In this document: positions 1 through 9,327 of the stretch, in pieces | How positions within the stretch are numbered: the stretch's first letter is position 1 | How the letters are laid out: each line of letters opens with the position of its first letter | Assembly (NCBI GenBank): GCA_030041155.1 | Contig: JASHOJ010000033.1 | Span: forward strand, 1-39,550 | DNA from: Candidatus Binataceae bacterium | GTDB lineage: Bacteria > Desulfobacterota > Binatia > Binatales > Binataceae | Direction of reading: 5' to 3' | Length of the DNA: 39,550 nt | The notes under the pieces: generated by a model | What the model saw: the letters and a program-made list of their open reading frames with translations, nothing else | The model's database searches: none | Told to the model about the DNA's origin: nothing | Made by a program: the position numbers and the translations under genes

Positions 1-79
1 CTTTCTTTTCTTCGTGCACAGCAGCGGCGCTGGTGTATAGATAGGTAAATGTCGCATATCGAGGTGCCGGAGGCTTCCG

Positions 80-970
80 ATGGCGAGCGAGGAAATCGAA
101 AAAGTAATTCAGCTCATCAAGAGCCAGCCGCGAAATTCGGGCGCCGATGTAACCAAACAGCGCGCCGCGATGGAGAACATCAGCGAGCACGTTGCCAGGG
201 ACGTGACCTGCACGCCGGTTGACGTGAGCGGGGTTCGCGGCGAATGGATCGAACCGCCGGGTTCGATGGTCGATCGCGTGATCCTGTATCTGCACGGTGG
301 CGGATACACCGCGGGCTCAATCCGGACTCATAGCGCGATGGTGGCGCGGATTGCGAGAGCCTCGAAAGCTCGCGCTCTGATAATGAATTATCGGCTTGCG
401 CCGGAGCATCCATTTCCCGCCGCGTTGGAGGACGCGACGCTGGCTTATCGGTGGCTGCGTGGAGAGAATTTTTCGCCGACCCGAATAGTGATCGCGGGTG
501 ATTCGGCGGGCGGAGGGTTGACTCTTGCGACTCTGCTCAGGCTTCGCGACGCGCGCGAGAAGATGCCGGCGGCGGGCGTCGCCATTTCGCCGTGGACGGA
601 CCTTGAAGGAACGGGTGAATCGCACCAACTCAAGATAGAGCAGGATCCGATGGTGACGTCGGAGAGTCTTTTCGGATCGGCGGCCATGTATTGCGCTGGC
701 AACGACCCCAAAAATCCTTTGATCTCGCAGATACACGCAGATTTTCGCGGATTGCCGCCGTTGCTGATCCAGGTCGGCGCGGAGGAAATTCTTCTGGACG
801 ACTCGAGGCGGGTTGCAGAGCGGGCTAGAGCCGCGGGCGTGCAGGTGGATCTGGAGGTCTGGCCGGACATGATTCACGTCTGGCACGTGTTCGCAAAAAT
901 ACTGCCCGAAGGGCAGCGCGCGATCGATCGCATCGGCGAGTTCGTTCTCGCGCATACGCCCGAAAAATAG
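80..970 (+). CDS. alpha/beta hydrolase, hormone-sensitive lipase (HSL) type
   Basis: Predicted cytoplasmic serine esterase of the HSL family, acting on short acyl or other carboxyl esters. The 296-residue protein shows the HSL oxyanion motif HGGGY (about residues 72-76), the nucleophile elbow GDSAGG (Ser142), a likely acid in EILLD (Asp240) and a catalytic His in DMIHVWH (about His266), in the right order and spacing for the fold. The length is typical (about 300 residues). The ATG at 80 follows a GGTGCCGGAGG ribosome-binding stretch. No signal peptide is visible. It converges with the type-B carboxylesterase downstream, with only 24 bases between the stops. The natural substrate cannot be read from sequence. 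Confidence 0.9.
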   Translation: MASEEIEKVIQLIKSQPRNSGADVTKQRAAMENISEHVARDVTCTPVDVSGVRGEWIEPPGSMVDRVILYLHGGGYTAGSIRTHSAMVARIARASKARALIMNYRLAPEHPFPAALEDATLAYRWLRGENFSPTRIVIAGDSAGGGLTLATLLRLRDAREKMPAAGVAISPWTDLEGTGESHQLKIEQDPMVTSESLFGSAAMYCAGNDPKNPLISQIHADFRGLPPLLIQVGAEEILLDDSRRVAERARAAGVQVDLEVWPDMIHVWHVFAKILPEGQRAIDRIGEFVLAHTPEK

Positions 971-994
971 ATTCGGCTGGACCGGAATCGAAAC

Positions 995-2539
995 TTACAG
1001 GGATCCGAGCACCGCATCCGGCAACTTCTCCCATGCGGCGCGTTCGGCGTCGCGTGGAGCATTCTGGGCGCCGGTTTTCTCGCCGAAGATCATGGTGGTC
1101 CGCTGCGATTCGCTGTATGGAGCCCATGCTCCAATCGATTTGCAGGCGGGATCGCCATGTCGCGCAAACGCGATCCATGCATTCTGCATCTCAGTCGCGA
1201 GTTTCTCAGCCGCGGGTCCGCTGCCCGCGAATGGCGCCATCCCAGGCGCATGATTGGTCCCGAAGACAAATCCCAATTCAAGCGCATGGCAGGATCCAAG
1301 CGCCCCTCGCATCGCGGGTGAACGCCAGGTGCATAGATAGCTGAACACCCTTGCGCCAGCGCGCGCATGAATCTCAGCCAAGCGAATGGCAGGCATCCGA
1401 AAGATACGATCCGTCTCGATAGCCGAGAAAAGTTCCTGCGCAGAGGCGTCCTCGCCGCGATCCTTGCGAGCACGGGTGTAAGCTTCAATCAATCCGGCGG
1501 TATTTTCATCCCCCAGCCGTCTAGAAAAACGCTTTTCGAGACCGGCTCGGTCGAGCTTTGGCAGCCCGGGATCCATCGCAGCGAATAATTTCCATTCCTC
1601 GAGCATCGAGCCGACCATGATCGCAACGCCCTTGGCCGAACCGCTCGCGACCATCTCGATCGGACGTTTCGAAGAGACCGTTTCATCGATGACGGGCTGA
1701 TAAGCCATCGCGAGCGCCGGGTCCGGCGTGACTCCGTCGTCGAGCAGCGCGCCTCGAAGCAACTCGGCCGGAGTGAGCGCGCGTATCGAATCCGGATTCG
1801 ATCCCGACGCCTTGAGCCGTGCGACAATGCGTTCGGCTTTCTCGGTCGCGCGTTCCTTTGTAGATCCCGTATGGCACGCGCCACTTTGCGGAATGGCTTT
1901 GTGAAACAGTCCGCGAGCGGCGGGAGCGGCCAGCAATGTGCCGACACTCATTCCGCCGGCTGACTCACCGAAGATCGTGACGTTTTCAGGATTGCCGCCG
2001 AACTGCTCGATGTTGTCGCGAACCCATTCGAGTGCAGCGATTTGATCGAGAATGCCCTCGTTTCCAGTCGCGTGAATCTTGCCGCCGGTCAGATCGTGCA
2101 GGCGCAGAAATCCAAGCGGCCCCAGCCGGTAGTTGACGCTGACCACGACCAAGTCGCCACGCGAGGCGAGCACCGAGCCGTCGTAGATTGGCTGCGATCC
2201 GGATCCGATCGCGAAGGCTCCGCCGTGAATCCAGACCATCACCGGCCGCCGTGCTTGGTCACATCGCGGAGTCCACACATTCAGGTAAAGGCAATCCTCT
2301 GATTGAGTTCCCTCCACCACCATCGCGGCAAGCGCGCCATTCATCATCGAGTTTTGCGGAGCAACGTTTCCGAAACGGCGAGCGTCGCGCACTCCATTCC
2401 ACGAATCAGGATTCCGCGGCGGCGCCCATCTGAGCCCGCCAACCGGGGGCGCCGCGAACGGTATTCCTTTGAACACGCTGAGCGAGCCCTGCTGTTCACC
2501 CTCGAGTTTGCCTGATCGGGTCGATACGGTCGTGCTCAT
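995..2539 (-). CDS. type-B carboxylesterase/lipase family protein
   Basis: Predicted carboxylic-ester hydrolase of about 514 residues, normal for the COesterase family. Visible motifs are FKGIPFAAPPVG near the N-terminus, EDCLYLNVWTP (about 81-91), the oxyanion HGGAF (about 105-109), GESAGG with nucleophile Ser193, and a late CHALELGFVFG holding the probable catalytic His. The frame stays open upstream to 2773, but that extension is rich in Arg and Cys and unlike the family. The ATG at 2539 begins MSTTVSTRSGKLEGE, a normal family start. No convincing signal peptide is seen, so it is probably cytoplasmic. It is divergent from the M20 peptidase, so about 140 bases (2540-2681) should hold both promoters. 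A second member of the same family lies at 20883. Confidence 0.92.
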   Translation of the reverse strand: MSTTVSTRSGKLEGEQQGSLSVFKGIPFAAPPVGGLRWAPPRNPDSWNGVRDARRFGNVAPQNSMMNGALAAMVVEGTQSEDCLYLNVWTPRCDQARRPVMVWIHGGAFAIGSGSQPIYDGSVLASRGDLVVVSVNYRLGPLGFLRLHDLTGGKIHATGNEGILDQIAALEWVRDNIEQFGGNPENVTIFGESAGGMSVGTLLAAPAARGLFHKAIPQSGACHTGSTKERATEKAERIVARLKASGSNPDSIRALTPAELLRGALLDDGVTPDPALAMAYQPVIDETVSSKRPIEMVASGSAKGVAIMVGSMLEEWKLFAAMDPGLPKLDRAGLEKRFSRRLGDENTAGLIEAYTRARKDRGEDASAQELFSAIETDRIFRMPAIRLAEIHARAGARVFSYLCTWRSPAMRGALGSCHALELGFVFGTNHAPGMAPFAGSGPAAEKLATEMQNAWIAFARHGDPACKSIGAWAPYSESQRTTMIFGEKTGAQNAPRDAERAAWEKLPDAVLGSL

Positions 2540-2681
2540 GTAGCTGCTCCCGGTAATGGCTGCGATCTCTTCGTCACGCACGCGGATTGTTGCAGAATGC
2601 GGATGCGCCGGACAAACGCTTTGCCGATTCACAAACCTGGGTGTTTTGCACCTGCGCTTACTTTTCGCGTAGCCTTTGCAC

Positions 2682-4091
2682 ATGAACTCGCAAGCCATAG
2701 CCGCATACCTGGAAAAAATGTGGGACGAATCGGCCCTACCTGAGCTCGCGGAATACATCAGGATTCCGAACAAGTCAGTAGCCTTTGATCCTGATTGGAA
2801 GTCTCACGGACACATGGACCGGGTGGTTGAACGCTTTACCAGTTGGGCCAGTGCCCGCGCGGTTCCCGGGATGAGGCTTGAAGTCGTACGGCTTGGCGAA
2901 CGCACGCCGGTTATATTCATCGAAATTGCCGGCGAGTCGCCTGACACGGTGATGTTGTACGGGCACTTGGACAAGCAGCCGGAAATGGCGGGATGGCGCG
3001 ACGGTCTCGATCCATGGCGGCCGGTGTTCGAAGGCGACAAGCTCTACGGCCGTGGAGCGGCGGATGATGGCTACGCGATGTTCGCATGCCTGGGCGCGAT
3101 CGGCGCACTCAAGGCGCAGCGAATTCCGCACGCGCGATGTGTGATCCTGATCGAGGCATGCGAGGAAAGTGGCAGCTTCGATCTGCCGCCTTACATCGAT
3201 TATCTCGCGGCGCGAATCGGTAAGCCGAGCCTGATAATCGCGCTCGATTCGGGCTGTGCCAACTACGACCAGCTTTGGTGCACGACCTCGCTGCGCGGTC
3301 TGGTCGGCGGGCGGCTGACCGTGAAGGTTCTGGAAGAAGGAATGCACTCCGGTGACGCTGGCGGCGTGGTGCCCGAGAGTTTTCGGATCGCGCGGATGAT
3401 GCTGAGCCGAATCGAAGATGAAAAAACCGGCGCAATCCTGCCGCCCGAGTTTCATAGCCGCATTCCCGCTGAACGCGTCGAGCAGGCACGCGCCGCCGCG
3501 GCAACTTTGGGTCAAGAAGCTTATGGGAGATTTCCGTTTGCCGGATCCACCCGCGCGCAAAGCGACGATCCGGTCGAACTCGTTCTGAACCGCACTTGGC
3601 GCCCGGCCTTGAGCATCATCGGCGCGGATGGGTTGCCGCCGGCAGCGAATGCCGGCAATGTTCTTCGTCCGCTGACCAGGCTCAACCTGTCACTGAGACT
3701 GCCTCCCACCTGTGATGCCGTCGCTGCCCGGCTCGCCCTTAAAAGGCTGATGGAAACCGATCCTCCATTTGGCGCGCAGATCACGTTTGAATCCGATTGG
3801 GCTGCTACAGGATGGAACGCGCCGGCATTGGCACCGTGGCTGAAACATTCGCTCGACACCGCGTCGAGAGCACATTTCGGAAGGCCGGCCGCGTACATGG
3901 GCGAGGGCGGCACTATTCCATTCATGGCGATGCTTGGTGAACGCTTCCCAGATGCGCAATTTCTGATTACCGGCGTGCTTGGACCGGGCGCGAATGCTCA
4001 CGGACCAAACGAGTTCCTCCATATACCGACGGTCAAGCGAGTCAGCGCTGCCGTAGCGCAGGTGCTGGCCGACCACTTCAGCCGCGGATGA
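2682..4091 (+). CDS. M20 family metallopeptidase (dipeptidase-like)
   Basis: Predicted dinuclear zinc peptidase or amidohydrolase of the M20/ArgE/CNDP family, 469 residues. The first metal motif is YGHLDKQPE (His95, Asp97); the bridging Asp lies in GRGAADDGYAMF; the general-base and metal Glu pair is in IEACEESGS; a late metal His is in ANAHGPNEF. GEGGTIPFM near the C-terminus is typical of the CNDP-like subgroup. A TTG at 2676 could also start the frame, but the ATG at 2682 gives MNSQAIAAYLEKMW, a usual M20 N-terminus. It is probably cytoplasmic, hydrolysing dipeptides or N-acyl amino acids. Its stop is 11 bases from the convergent amidase stop. Confidence 0.92.
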   Translation: MNSQAIAAYLEKMWDESALPELAEYIRIPNKSVAFDPDWKSHGHMDRVVERFTSWASARAVPGMRLEVVRLGERTPVIFIEIAGESPDTVMLYGHLDKQPEMAGWRDGLDPWRPVFEGDKLYGRGAADDGYAMFACLGAIGALKAQRIPHARCVILIEACEESGSFDLPPYIDYLAARIGKPSLIIALDSGCANYDQLWCTTSLRGLVGGRLTVKVLEEGMHSGDAGGVVPESFRIARMMLSRIEDEKTGAILPPEFHSRIPAERVEQARAAAATLGQEAYGRFPFAGSTRAQSDDPVELVLNRTWRPALSIIGADGLPPAANAGNVLRPLTRLNLSLRLPPTCDAVAARLALKRLMETDPPFGAQITFESDWAATGWNAPALAPWLKHSLDTASRAHFGRPAAYMGEGGTIPFMAMLGERFPDAQFLITGVLGPGANAHGPNEFLHIPTVKRVSAAVAQVLADHFSRG

Positions 4092-4102
4092 GCGCGGCTT
4101 TG

Positions 4103-5524
4103 CTATTGATCGAGAAGCGGTGAAAGTCTGTCGCGAACCCATCCCGTCGCTTGGTCGTAGGCCTGGCCCAACTGTAGACATGAAAATTCGCAGTGGTTGG
4201 GCGCGACAATCTGGATTCCCATCGGCAAGCCAGCATCGCTGAAACCCGCCGGAACGTTCAGCGCGGGACAGCCAGACATCGTGATCGGAATCATCACCTC
4301 CATCCAGCGATGATACGTGTCCATCGTGCAGCCGGCGATTTCGCGCGGCCAATTGATCTCGGCGTCGAAAGGAAAAACCTGAGCGGATGGCGCTATCAGG
4401 AAATCAAAGTGCTTGAAGAATTCAAGCACCGCTCGATACCAGGCGCTGCGCATCGCCAATGCATCCGCAATATCATAGGCGCCAAGCTTGAACCCGCTTT
4501 CGATCTCCCACTGAAGCTCCGGCTTCATCATCGCGCGCCGCTCGGGTTCGGCATAGGCGTCTTTGAGTATCGCGCCGACCTGCAAGGCGCGCAGTTTGAG
4601 CCAGCTAAGCCATACTTTCTCGAGCGGAAAATCGGGCCATGCAGTCTCGACGACGCAGCCGAGGCGCTCGAATACCTTGAGAGCGCTGCTGCACAGACCG
4701 AGCACGCCAGGTTCGAATGGAAGGTAGCCGCCAAAATCGCCGGTCCATGCTATGCGTGTGCTTTTGAAGTCGCGCTCCAGCGAAGCCCCGAATTGCGATG
4801 CGTCCTGCCGAATCGAGATCGGCGCGCGCGCATCATATCCAGCGATCACACTCAGCAGCATGGCCAAGTCAGGAATCGAGCGCGCCATCGGACCATGCAC
4901 GGACAGCGAAGGCATAAAAAGGTCGCCAATATCGGAAGGAACTCGGCCCGCCGCGGTCCGGAACCCGAACACGTTGTTGAATGCGGCGGGATTGCGCAAC
5001 GATCCGGCATGATCGCTGCCATCGGCCAGTGGCACCATCCGAAGCGCAAGCGCAACCGCAGCACCTCCGCTTGAGCCGCCAGCGGTCCTCGTCTGATCAT
5101 AGGCATTCAAGGTGGTGCCAAAGACTCGGTTGTAAGAATGTGAACCGAGTCCAAATTCGGGAACATTAGTCTTGCCGAGGATAATCGCGCCGGCCCGTTT
5201 GATCCGCTCAACAATTATCGCGTCGGTTTTGGGAACAAAGTCCTTGAACAGCGGCGAACCAAGAGTGGTTCGGATACCGGCGGTGTGCTCAAGGTCCTTG
5301 ATCGCGTGCGGGAACCCATGCAGCACGCCTCGCGCATCTCCGCGCGCAAGCTCTGAGTCGCGCTGCGACGCCTGTTCGAGCAAGTCGGCGCGATGCTGGA
5401 GCGAGACGATAGCGTTGACCCGCGGATTGAGACGCTCGATTTGTTCAAGATACGCAAGCATCACCTCGACACACGAAATCTCGCGCTGCTGAATCGCGCA
5501 TGATAACGCGACCGCATCGAGCAT
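4103..5524 (-). CDS. amidase (amidase signature family)
   Basis: Predicted amidase of about 473 residues with the Ser-cisSer-Lys triad of the amidase signature family: Lys76 in PHAIKDLEHTAG, the Gly/Ser-rich GGSSGG (Ser151), and nucleophile Ser175 in DGSDHAGSLRNPA. The usual GSDTGGSIR is GSDHAGSLR here, so two non-catalytic positions in the loop differ. The family start MLDAVALSCAIQQREIS fits the ATG at 5524. The frame extends to another ATG at 5587, but the extra 21 residues do not look like family sequence, and neither start has a strong ribosome binding site. The enzyme hydrolyses a carboxamide to acid and ammonia; the substrate is unknown. With the neighbouring peptidase and aldehyde dehydrogenase it suggests scavenging of nitrogenous organics. 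Confidence 0.92.
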   Translation of the reverse strand: MLDAVALSCAIQQREISCVEVMLAYLEQIERLNPRVNAIVSLQHRADLLEQASQRDSELARGDARGVLHGFPHAIKDLEHTAGIRTTLGSPLFKDFVPKTDAIIVERIKRAGAIILGKTNVPEFGLGSHSYNRVFGTTLNAYDQTRTAGGSSGGAAVALALRMVPLADGSDHAGSLRNPAAFNNVFGFRTAAGRVPSDIGDLFMPSLSVHGPMARSIPDLAMLLSVIAGYDARAPISIRQDASQFGASLERDFKSTRIAWTGDFGGYLPFEPGVLGLCSSALKVFERLGCVVETAWPDFPLEKVWLSWLKLRALQVGAILKDAYAEPERRAMMKPELQWEIESGFKLGAYDIADALAMRSAWYRAVLEFFKHFDFLIAPSAQVFPFDAEINWPREIAGCTMDTYHRWMEVMIPITMSGCPALNVPAGFSDAGLPMGIQIVAPNHCEFSCLQLGQAYDQATGWVRDRLSPLLDQ

Positions 5525-5674
5525 GACGATTTCGCGTTGAGTTGCCTGCACGGAGGTTCCAGTCCTTGCGCATCGGGCATTTGCCATTGTAGTTGACGTT
5601 GGTGGGATATGCAGGCCCGAGCGGCTTGCGCTTGCTTGTCTCGCCCCAAAATCCGCCGCTCAAAGAGGTGACAG

Positions 5675-7081
5675 ATGGCTGAATATACTATGACGATTGA
5701 CGGCAAAGGCGTGAAAGGTTCGAAGACGGTCGGAGTGGTGAATCCGGCGACCGGGAAAGTGTTCGCGCAAGTGCCGGATTGCACCAGGGCCGAACTCGAT
5801 CAGGCAATGGAAGCCGCAAAACGCGCCTTCGGCTCCTGGAGCCGCGATCTTTCGGCTCGCCGGAACCTGCTCAATGAATGCGCCGCCGCGCTTCAATCTC
5901 CTCCTGAGGGTCTTGCGCGGATGCTCACGCAAGAGCAGGGCAAGCCGCTTGCGAAAGCGAGCCAGGAAATCATGGGCACCGCGTTGTGGTGCCAGTACAC
6001 GGCGAGCTTGGATATTCCAAATGAGGTAATCCAGGACAACGCGGCGGGAAAAGTGGAAATCCGGCGCAAACCGGTCGGGGTTGTCGCGGCGATTACGCCC
6101 TGGAACTACCCGATCATGCTTGCGATGTGGAAGATCGCGCCCGCTTTGCTCGCCGGCAACACGGTGGTTCTCAAGCCATCGCCGTTCACGCCCATCACCT
6201 CGCTGATGCTGGGCGAGGTTTTGCGCGGAATTCTACCGCCGGGAGTGCTCAATGTGGTTTCGGGTGGCGACGAACTTGGAGCCTGGATGACCAGTCATCC
6301 GGTTCCGCGCAAGATTTCGTTCACCGGGTCGGTCGAGACCGGCAAAAAAGTCGCCGCGTCGGCAGCGCCCGATCTGAAGCGTTTCACTCTGGAGCTGGGC
6401 GGAAACGATGCCGCTATCGTGTTGGCGGATGTCGACCTGTCTGCGGTCGCTCCGAAAATCTTCTGGGGAGCTTTCGAAAACAGCGGTCAGATTTGCAGCG
6501 CAATCAAGCGAGTATATGTGCCCGAGGCGATGTATCCATCGATGCTGGAGAAGCTTGGTGAGCTGGCGAAAAACGTGAAAGTTGGCGACGGCTTGGAAGC
6601 GGGCACGGAACTCGGCCCTATCAATAACAAGCCGCAGTTTGAGCGCGTGACCGAATTGGTGGAGGACGCGAAGAAGCACGGAGCGAAGATTGTTACCGGC
6701 GGCTCACGGATGGGCAAAGACGGATATTTCTTTCAGCCGACGATCGTGGGCGGAATATCCGACGGAGTTCGTCTGGTGGATGAGGAGCAATTCGGTCCGG
6801 CGCTGCCGATAATACCATACAAGGATGTTGACGACGCGGTGCGGCGCGCTAACGCGACCACGTATGGACTCAGCGGATCGGTATGGTCGTCGAATCCTGA
6901 TCGAGGAGCTGAGGTCGCCGCGCAGCTTGAATGCGGATCGGCATGGGTAAATCAGCATCTGGCGATCGCCCCGAATCTTCCGTTCGGAGGCGCCAAGTGG
7001 TCCGGTATTGGCGTGGAGAATGGAACCTGGGGCCTTCTGGGATTCACTGAAATCCAGGTGGTGAACGTCGCGCGCAACTAA
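5675..7081 (+). CDS. NAD(P)-dependent aldehyde dehydrogenase family protein
   Basis: Predicted soluble aldehyde dehydrogenase oxidising an aldehyde to its acid with NAD(P)+. The 468-residue protein carries the full signature: TPWNYP (Asn144), the cofactor Lys in VLKPSPFTP (Lys167), FTGSVETGKKV, general base Glu240 in LELGGND, catalytic Cys274 in NSGQICSA, and EEQFGPALPI. Length and motif order are those of the succinate-semialdehyde/betaine-aldehyde type, but the substrate cannot be assigned. The ATG at 5675 follows AGAGGTG at 5664-5670. A strong inverted repeat (7129-7156) follows the gene, suggesting its transcript ends there. Confidence 0.95.
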   Translation: MAEYTMTIDGKGVKGSKTVGVVNPATGKVFAQVPDCTRAELDQAMEAAKRAFGSWSRDLSARRNLLNECAAALQSPPEGLARMLTQEQGKPLAKASQEIMGTALWCQYTASLDIPNEVIQDNAAGKVEIRRKPVGVVAAITPWNYPIMLAMWKIAPALLAGNTVVLKPSPFTPITSLMLGEVLRGILPPGVLNVVSGGDELGAWMTSHPVPRKISFTGSVETGKKVAASAAPDLKRFTLELGGNDAAIVLADVDLSAVAPKIFWGAFENSGQICSAIKRVYVPEAMYPSMLEKLGELAKNVKVGDGLEAGTELGPINNKPQFERVTELVEDAKKHGAKIVTGGSRMGKDGYFFQPTIVGGISDGVRLVDEEQFGPALPIIPYKDVDDAVRRANATTYGLSGSVWSSNPDRGAEVAAQLECGSAWVNQHLAIAPNLPFGGAKWSGIGVENGTWGLLGFTEIQVVNVARN

Positions 7082-7128
7082 CCCTATGCAAGTAACCGCT
7101 GATCGATTCAGCGGGAATGTGTTTCGTC

Positions 7129-7156
7129 ACTGGCGCGGCCATTAGGCCGCGCCAGT
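7129..7156 (+). terminator. Rho-independent-type hairpin after aldehyde dehydrogenase
   Basis: A perfect 12-base-pair inverted repeat (ACTGGCGCGGCC, loop ATTA, then its complement) lies 48 bases after the aldehyde dehydrogenase stop. It is followed by a moderately T-rich stretch (TGCGTTGTTGCATTT) rather than a clean T run, so it may be a weaker intrinsic terminator. Confidence 0.6.
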
Positions 7157-7215
7157 TGCGTTGTTGCATTTCGGTTGGCTGGTCGGTTGTCTGATTAGCG
7201 ATGCGGAGGTGAAAC

Positions 7216-8093
7216 ATGATCGAGAAAATCGCATTCGGCAACACCGGCCATCAGAGTACCCGATTGTTTTCGGTGCCGCGGCTCTTGGTGCGGTCAAGCA
7301 GGAGAAAGCCGATCAGATTCTGGAACTGCTGCTCGAATTTGGGATCAATCATATCGATACCGCCGCCGCGTATGGGGAATCCGAGTTGCGAATCGGCTCT
7401 TGGATGCGCGAGCATCGCGCGAAGTTTTTTCTCGCGAGCAAAACGGGAGAGCGCACGTATCAAGGCGCGCGCGAGAGCCTGCATCGATCGCTGGAGCGGC
7501 TGCGAGTGAGTCAAGTTGACCTCATTCAGCTACATAACCTGGTGGACGAGGACGGATGGCAAGCCGCTCTCGGACCGCGCGGAGCGCTCGAGGCGTTGGT
7601 CGAAGCTCGCGAACGGAAGCTGGTTCGGTTTATCGGCGTGACAGGCCACGGCACAGGCGCACCGGCGATGCATCGGCGCAGCCTGGAGCGGTTCCCGTTC
7701 GATTCAGTTCTGTGTCCATACAATTTCACTATGATGCGCAGCGCGCAGTACGGCGCCGACTTCGATAAACTTGCGGAGTTCTGCAAATCGCGCGGCATTG
7801 CCGTTCAGACAATCAAATCGGTCGCGCGCCGCAGATGGCTTAGCGACAGCGAGCGCAAATTCAGTTGGTACGAGCCGCTGCGCGATCCCGAGGCAATCCG
7901 CCGTGCGGTTCACTTCGTACTCAGCCGTCCCGGTCTGTTTTTGAATTCGTCTAGCGACGCGACGCTGCTGCGTGCCACCTTGGAGGCCGCAAGCGCAGAG
8001 GTGCGAGCGCCCGAGACAGCCGAGATGGAGGCCGACGTGGCGCGCTATGCAATGCAGCCGCTGTTCATAGCGGGCGTTTCCGACAGCATATAG
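7216..8093 (+). CDS. aldo/keto reductase with probable one-base frameshift near 7263
   Basis: Aldo/keto reductase family protein, expected to reduce carbonyls with NADPH in a TIM barrel. The true start is very likely the ATG at 7216, preceded by a near-perfect GGAGGTGA at 7204-7211; it gives MIEKIAFGNTGHQSTR, a classic AKR N-terminus. That frame then turns to nonsense. The rest of the protein continues one frame away from YPIVFGAAALGAV onwards to 8093. Adding one base near 7263 joins them as QSTRIVFGAAALG, a normal family sequence. The main frame holds DTAAAYG (Asp, Tyr), FFLASKTGE (Lys) and LIQLHN (His), the AKR tetrad. An upstream start at 7161 keeps the second frame open, but its N-terminus is unlike the family. 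The gene is either recently broken or the sequence has an error. Confidence 0.82.
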
Positions 8094-8188
8094 TCGCTTT
8101 CCTCTGGTTTATTGCGCTCGGCTGCGCCTGCCTTGCGGTTTGTTGCTCCCGCGCGTGCTAAACTCGGCGCCACGAGGAGGGGCTGCCG

Positions 8189-8824
8189 GTGGAAAATCAG
8201 GGAGGAGCGGGAACGCTCGCACACGCGGTCGCGGCGGTGATCCTGGCTGGGATGCTGGTGGCTGCTTTGGAGGGATGCTGGAGTGCGCTCGCACCGCTGG
8301 CTGCGGGCGCCGCGGCTGACGTTGGATCGGGCGTAGTTGATGTCGCGGAAGGCGGCGTCATGATGACGCATCAGAAGTCCGATATTGACACAGACCATCC
8401 AGGCGAAAAACCGATCGAGAAGGAAGCGCGTTGCGACGACCTTGAGCGGCAGATGCCCGGCGTCATCGAATTGCGCAAGAGCGTGGCAGGCTCCCCCGAA
8501 TATCGCGAACTTCAACTCACAGGATCGGATGAAGCCCAGCGGTGGATCCCGATCACCGATGGCTCTAGCGATTCTGCGGGATGGCAGCCCGCGGTGCATT
8601 TTCTACAGATGGATTTTGTGCCGCCGCTTACAGGCGCGGTGCCAGACTCCGGGAGCAACTATCTCGCGTATGCGCCCGCGAAGCCGCAATCATGGGTCGA
8701 TGAAGGCCAGATGAACGTGATCGCGGCTAACTTCGGCAGTGTCTCCGGAACCTTTGAATGGAACGGCCGCGAATACCGATACGCGGTAGCTCACAGACTG
8801 CCCTGTTTTCCACCGCCGTCATAA
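8189..8824 (+). CDS. putative exported lipoprotein of unknown function
   Basis: I do not recognise this 211-residue protein. A GTG start at 8189 is preceded by a strong GAGGAGGGG at 8175-8183. Residues 10-29 form a hydrophobic Ala/Leu/Val segment ending VAALEGC, which resembles a lipoprotein signal with Cys30 as lipidated residue, although Glu at -2 makes the lipobox non-canonical. After a small-residue linker (AAGAAADVGSGVV) comes a soluble domain of mixed strand character containing two more Cys residues (ARCDDLE near 81 and a late LPCFPPPS). It stands 95 bases after the aldo/keto reductase and 22 bases before the SnoaL-like gene, and may be co-transcribed with the latter. Function unknown. 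Confidence 0.7.
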   Translation: MENQGGAGTLAHAVAAVILAGMLVAALEGCWSALAPLAAGAAADVGSGVVDVAEGGVMMTHQKSDIDTDHPGEKPIEKEARCDDLERQMPGVIELRKSVAGSPEYRELQLTGSDEAQRWIPITDGSSDSAGWQPAVHFLQMDFVPPLTGAVPDSGSNYLAYAPAKPQSWVDEGQMNVIAANFGSVSGTFEWNGREYRYAVAHRLPCFPPPS

Positions 8825-8846
8825 TCGCAACAATTGGAGTGATCAA

Positions 8847-9308
8847 GTGAATCCGATCGAAATCGAAGAGCGAATCACGCTGCTCGAGGCTATCGAGTCG
8901 ATCAAGAAGTTGAAGGCGCGCTACTGCGCGATCTGCGATGACAATCACAACCCGGATGAAATCACGAAGCTGTTCGCGCCCGACGGAGTTTGGGAAGGCG
9001 ATGGGATCGGAGTTCATCGTGGGCACGCTGAGATCCGAGCGTTATTCGAACGGTTTCGGGAACGGATCAGCTTTTCACAGCACAACGTCATGAATCCGAA
9101 TATCGAAGTTCATGGCAGCACTGCGAAGGGGCAATGGTATTTGCTCGGGCCTTTCACGATGCGCCGCGGAAATCGGGCAGTATGGCTGGCCGCCCGTTAT
9201 GAGGAAGACTACGTAAAAATCAACGGCGAATGGAAATTTCAGCATCTCCGCGCGATTGGCCGAATGTCAGCTCCCTACGAAACCGGTTGGGCAAAGAAAC
9301 TTCCTTGA
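8847..9308 (+). CDS. SnoaL-like / NTF2-fold protein
   Basis: A 153-residue protein with the outline of the SnoaL-like (NTF2-superfamily) cone: helix ITLLEAIESIKKLKARYC, then FAPDGVWEGDGIG, HRGHAEIRALFERF, SFSQHNVMNPNIEVHG and a terminal ARYEEDYVKINGEWKFQHLR. Members of this fold are small cyclases, isomerases, dehydratases or binding proteins; those with this opening are often annotated as nuclear transport factor 2 family or bile-acid dehydratase-like. The GTG at 8847 has only a weak GGAGTG upstream. A small inverted repeat (9309-9327) follows the stop at once. Substrate unknown. Confidence 0.8.
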   Translation: MNPIEIEERITLLEAIESIKKLKARYCAICDDNHNPDEITKLFAPDGVWEGDGIGVHRGHAEIRALFERFRERISFSQHNVMNPNIEVHGSTAKGQWYLLGPFTMRRGNRAVWLAARYEEDYVKINGEWKFQHLRAIGRMSAPYETGWAKKLP

Positions 9309-9327
9309 CCGCTTTTGCGAAAAGCGG
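9309..9327 (+). terminator. short hairpin after SnoaL-like gene
   Basis: A perfect 8-base-pair inverted repeat, CCGCTTTT-GCG-AAAAGCGG, directly after the stop codon. No T tract follows, so termination activity is uncertain. Confidence 0.35.

Noticed and set aside
4193..5074. Plus-strand open frame of 293 codons across the amidase
   Set aside because: It is the antisense of a well-supported amidase, and its translation shows no domain pattern; long antisense frames are expected at this GC content.
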